Below are positions 4,731 through 5,330 of a stretch of 5,330 nt of DNA, piece after piece (position 1 is the stretch's first letter; every line of letters begins with the position of its first letter). The position numbers were made by a program, and so were the translations under genes. The stretch covers positions 1-5,330 of the forward strand of contig DASWYB010000024.1 in the NCBI GenBank assembly GCA_036405195.1. The letters are read 5' to 3'. The notes below the pieces were generated by a model, which worked only from the letters and a program-made list of their open reading frames with translations, ran no database searches and was not told where the DNA came from. Origin of the DNA: DASWYB01 sp036405195 (GTDB lineage Bacteria > Patescibacteriota > UBA1384 > 2-12-FULL-50-11 > DASWYB01).

Positions 4731-4738
4731 GAGATACT
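4710..4738 (+). promoter_or_regulatory. Possible promoter of the VOC gene, nested in the terminator
   Basis: GTGACT (4710-4715, four of six matches to TTGACA), 17 nt, then GATACT (4733-4738) preceded by TGA, giving an extended -10 look. It would start transcription near 4745 and leave a leader of about 26 nt. The -35 would lie in the loop and inner stem of the preceding terminator. Weak by sequence alone. Confidence 0.4.
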
Positions 4739-4770
4739 AGCGGCACAATCTAAAAAGTAGAGGAGTTTGT

Positions 4771-5190
4771 ATGCCAACATTCACCTTGGATGCGTATCTA
4801 TTTTTCACAGGCAATTGCCGTGAAGCAATGGAGTTTTACAAAGAAGTATTTGGTGGAGAGCTTTCGGTGCAGACTTACGGGGCCGCGCAATCAGATCTTC
4901 CCGAAGAAATGAAGCACATGGGCGATAAAGTAATGCATGCCCTTTTAAATGGTGGCCTTATCCGTCTCATGGCCAGCGACAGTACTCGAGATAAGTTTGA
5001 AGATAGCTTTATTAGTTTAGCCCTTGGTGGGACCGATGAGGCCAAGCTCCGGGAAGTGTTTGAAAAACTTTCTGATGGCGGTAAAGTAACTCAGCCGCTC
5101 AAAAAAGAATCGTGGGGAGATGTGTTCGGTAGTCTTACCGATAAATTCGGTGTTGACTGGATGGTAAATATTAGCACCGAAAAAGCATAA
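4771..5190 (+). CDS. PhnB-like VOC-fold (glyoxalase/bleomycin resistance superfamily) protein
   Basis: The 139-residue protein matches the PhnB-like branch of the vicinal oxygen chelate fold. It has YLFFTGNCREAMEFYKEVFG (9-28), then VMHALLNGGLIRLMASD (54-70), and the C-terminal WGDVFGSLTDKFGVDWMVN (115-133), each in its usual place in two paired beta-alpha-beta-beta-beta modules. Length is normal for the family. Members are often annotated as glyoxalase-like or as 3-demethylubiquinone-9 3-methyltransferase, but most have no demonstrated reaction, and no phosphonate genes are near, so no enzymatic role is claimed. It is cytoplasmic and probably a homodimer. The start is secure: AGAGGAG (4759-4765) lies 5 nt before the ATG, the best Shine-Dalgarno in the window. 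It is likely a single-gene unit, closed by the hairpin at 5200-5237. Confidence 0.92.
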   Translation: MPTFTLDAYLFFTGNCREAMEFYKEVFGGELSVQTYGAAQSDLPEEMKHMGDKVMHALLNGGLIRLMASDSTRDKFEDSFISLALGGTDEAKLREVFEKLSDGGKVTQPLKKESWGDVFGSLTDKFGVDWMVNISTEKA

Positions 5191-5199
5191 GAACAAAAG

Positions 5200-5237
5200 A
5201 TTCTAAAGAAGCAGCATAGTTGCGGCTTCTTTAGAAT
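5200..5237. terminator. Long hairpin after the VOC gene, probable bidirectional terminator
   Basis: ATTCTAAAGAAGC (5200-5212) pairs perfectly with GCTTCTTTAGAAT (5225-5237), and GCA/TGC pairing inside the 12-nt loop lengthens the hairpin. It begins 9 nt after the VOC stop. No separate T-run follows; the CTTCTTT within the 3' arm would have to serve as the U-tract, so efficiency is uncertain. The symmetry suits use by a convergent gene from the right. Confidence 0.65.
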
Positions 5238-5330
5238 GGTGCGTTGGAAGGAGCTGTTATAAACACTGCCGACTCTCACAACACTTTTTCTTATCTCTCA
5301 GCTCCGGCAAGGCGAGCGCTCGCCCGTGCT
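5238..5330. other. Right-edge region without a confident gene
   Basis: There is no ATG on the plus strand here and no clear plus-strand promoter. GC content rises sharply in the last 30 bases, which contain a 14-bp perfect palindrome GGCGAGCGCTCGCC (5311-5324). On the minus strand one frame enters from the edge and reads ARASARLAGAER before a TAA at 5293-5291; this could be the C-terminus of a convergent gene, consistent with the symmetric hairpin at 5200-5237. Another minus frame stays open further. Twelve residues are too few to identify or confirm it. Confidence 0.35.

Noticed and set aside
5091..5279. Minus-strand 62-residue frame over the end of the VOC gene
   Set aside because: It is antisense to a clear PhnB-like C-terminus and runs through the terminator hairpin.

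Overview
The window looks like a gene-dense stretch of a bacterial chromosome with moderate GC (mid-40s per cent by eye). It uses the standard stop codons (TAA, TAG and at least one TGA), has short intergenic gaps, and combines bacterial sigma-70-type promoters with intrinsic terminators. No rRNA, tRNA, CRISPR array, insertion sequence or phage gene was seen. Several starts sit exactly 6 nt after a -10 box with no leader, and several genes are small and unfamiliar. Together these make an uncultivated, small-genome bacterium (for example Patescibacteria/CPR) my best guess, but that is inference only.

Left part (1-1353). A minus-strand operon reads from position 969 towards 1: a DUF2975-type four-helix membrane protein, a 70-aa XRE/Cro-type regulator, and the start of an exported or membrane-anchored cysteine-containing protein cut by the window edge. 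The last two overlap by ATGA. On the other strand a 98-aa three-helix membrane protein is transcribed divergently. The two promoters appear to share one palindromic TTGCAA as their -35 element.

Middle part (1482-3734). A 544-aa MFS transporter of the 14-helix DHA2 (EmrB/QacA-like) type has its own promoter and Shine-Dalgarno site. A terminator and a tightly nested extended -10 promoter separate it from a zinc-dependent nucleoside/nucleobase deaminase that appears to be leaderless. Downstream is a strong bidirectional terminator shared with the convergent gene.

Right part (3844-5330). A minus-strand, histidine-rich membrane di-iron hydroxylase (fatty acid hydroxylase superfamily) has a near-consensus promoter. 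Divergent from it is a leaderless 49-aa gene with an HxxHxxxCxC cluster, whose stop codon lies in its own terminator stem. Then comes a PhnB-like VOC-fold protein ending at a long hairpin. The last ~90 bases hold no gene that can be called with confidence, though a minus-strand gene may end at 5291.

Apart from the minus-strand operon, the genes look like independent single-gene units with their own promoters and terminators. They do not form an obvious shared pathway. The most interesting signals are the regulatory architecture (leaderless starts with fixed spacing, a shared -35 between divergent promoters, nested terminator/promoter pairs) and the uncharacterised small proteins.
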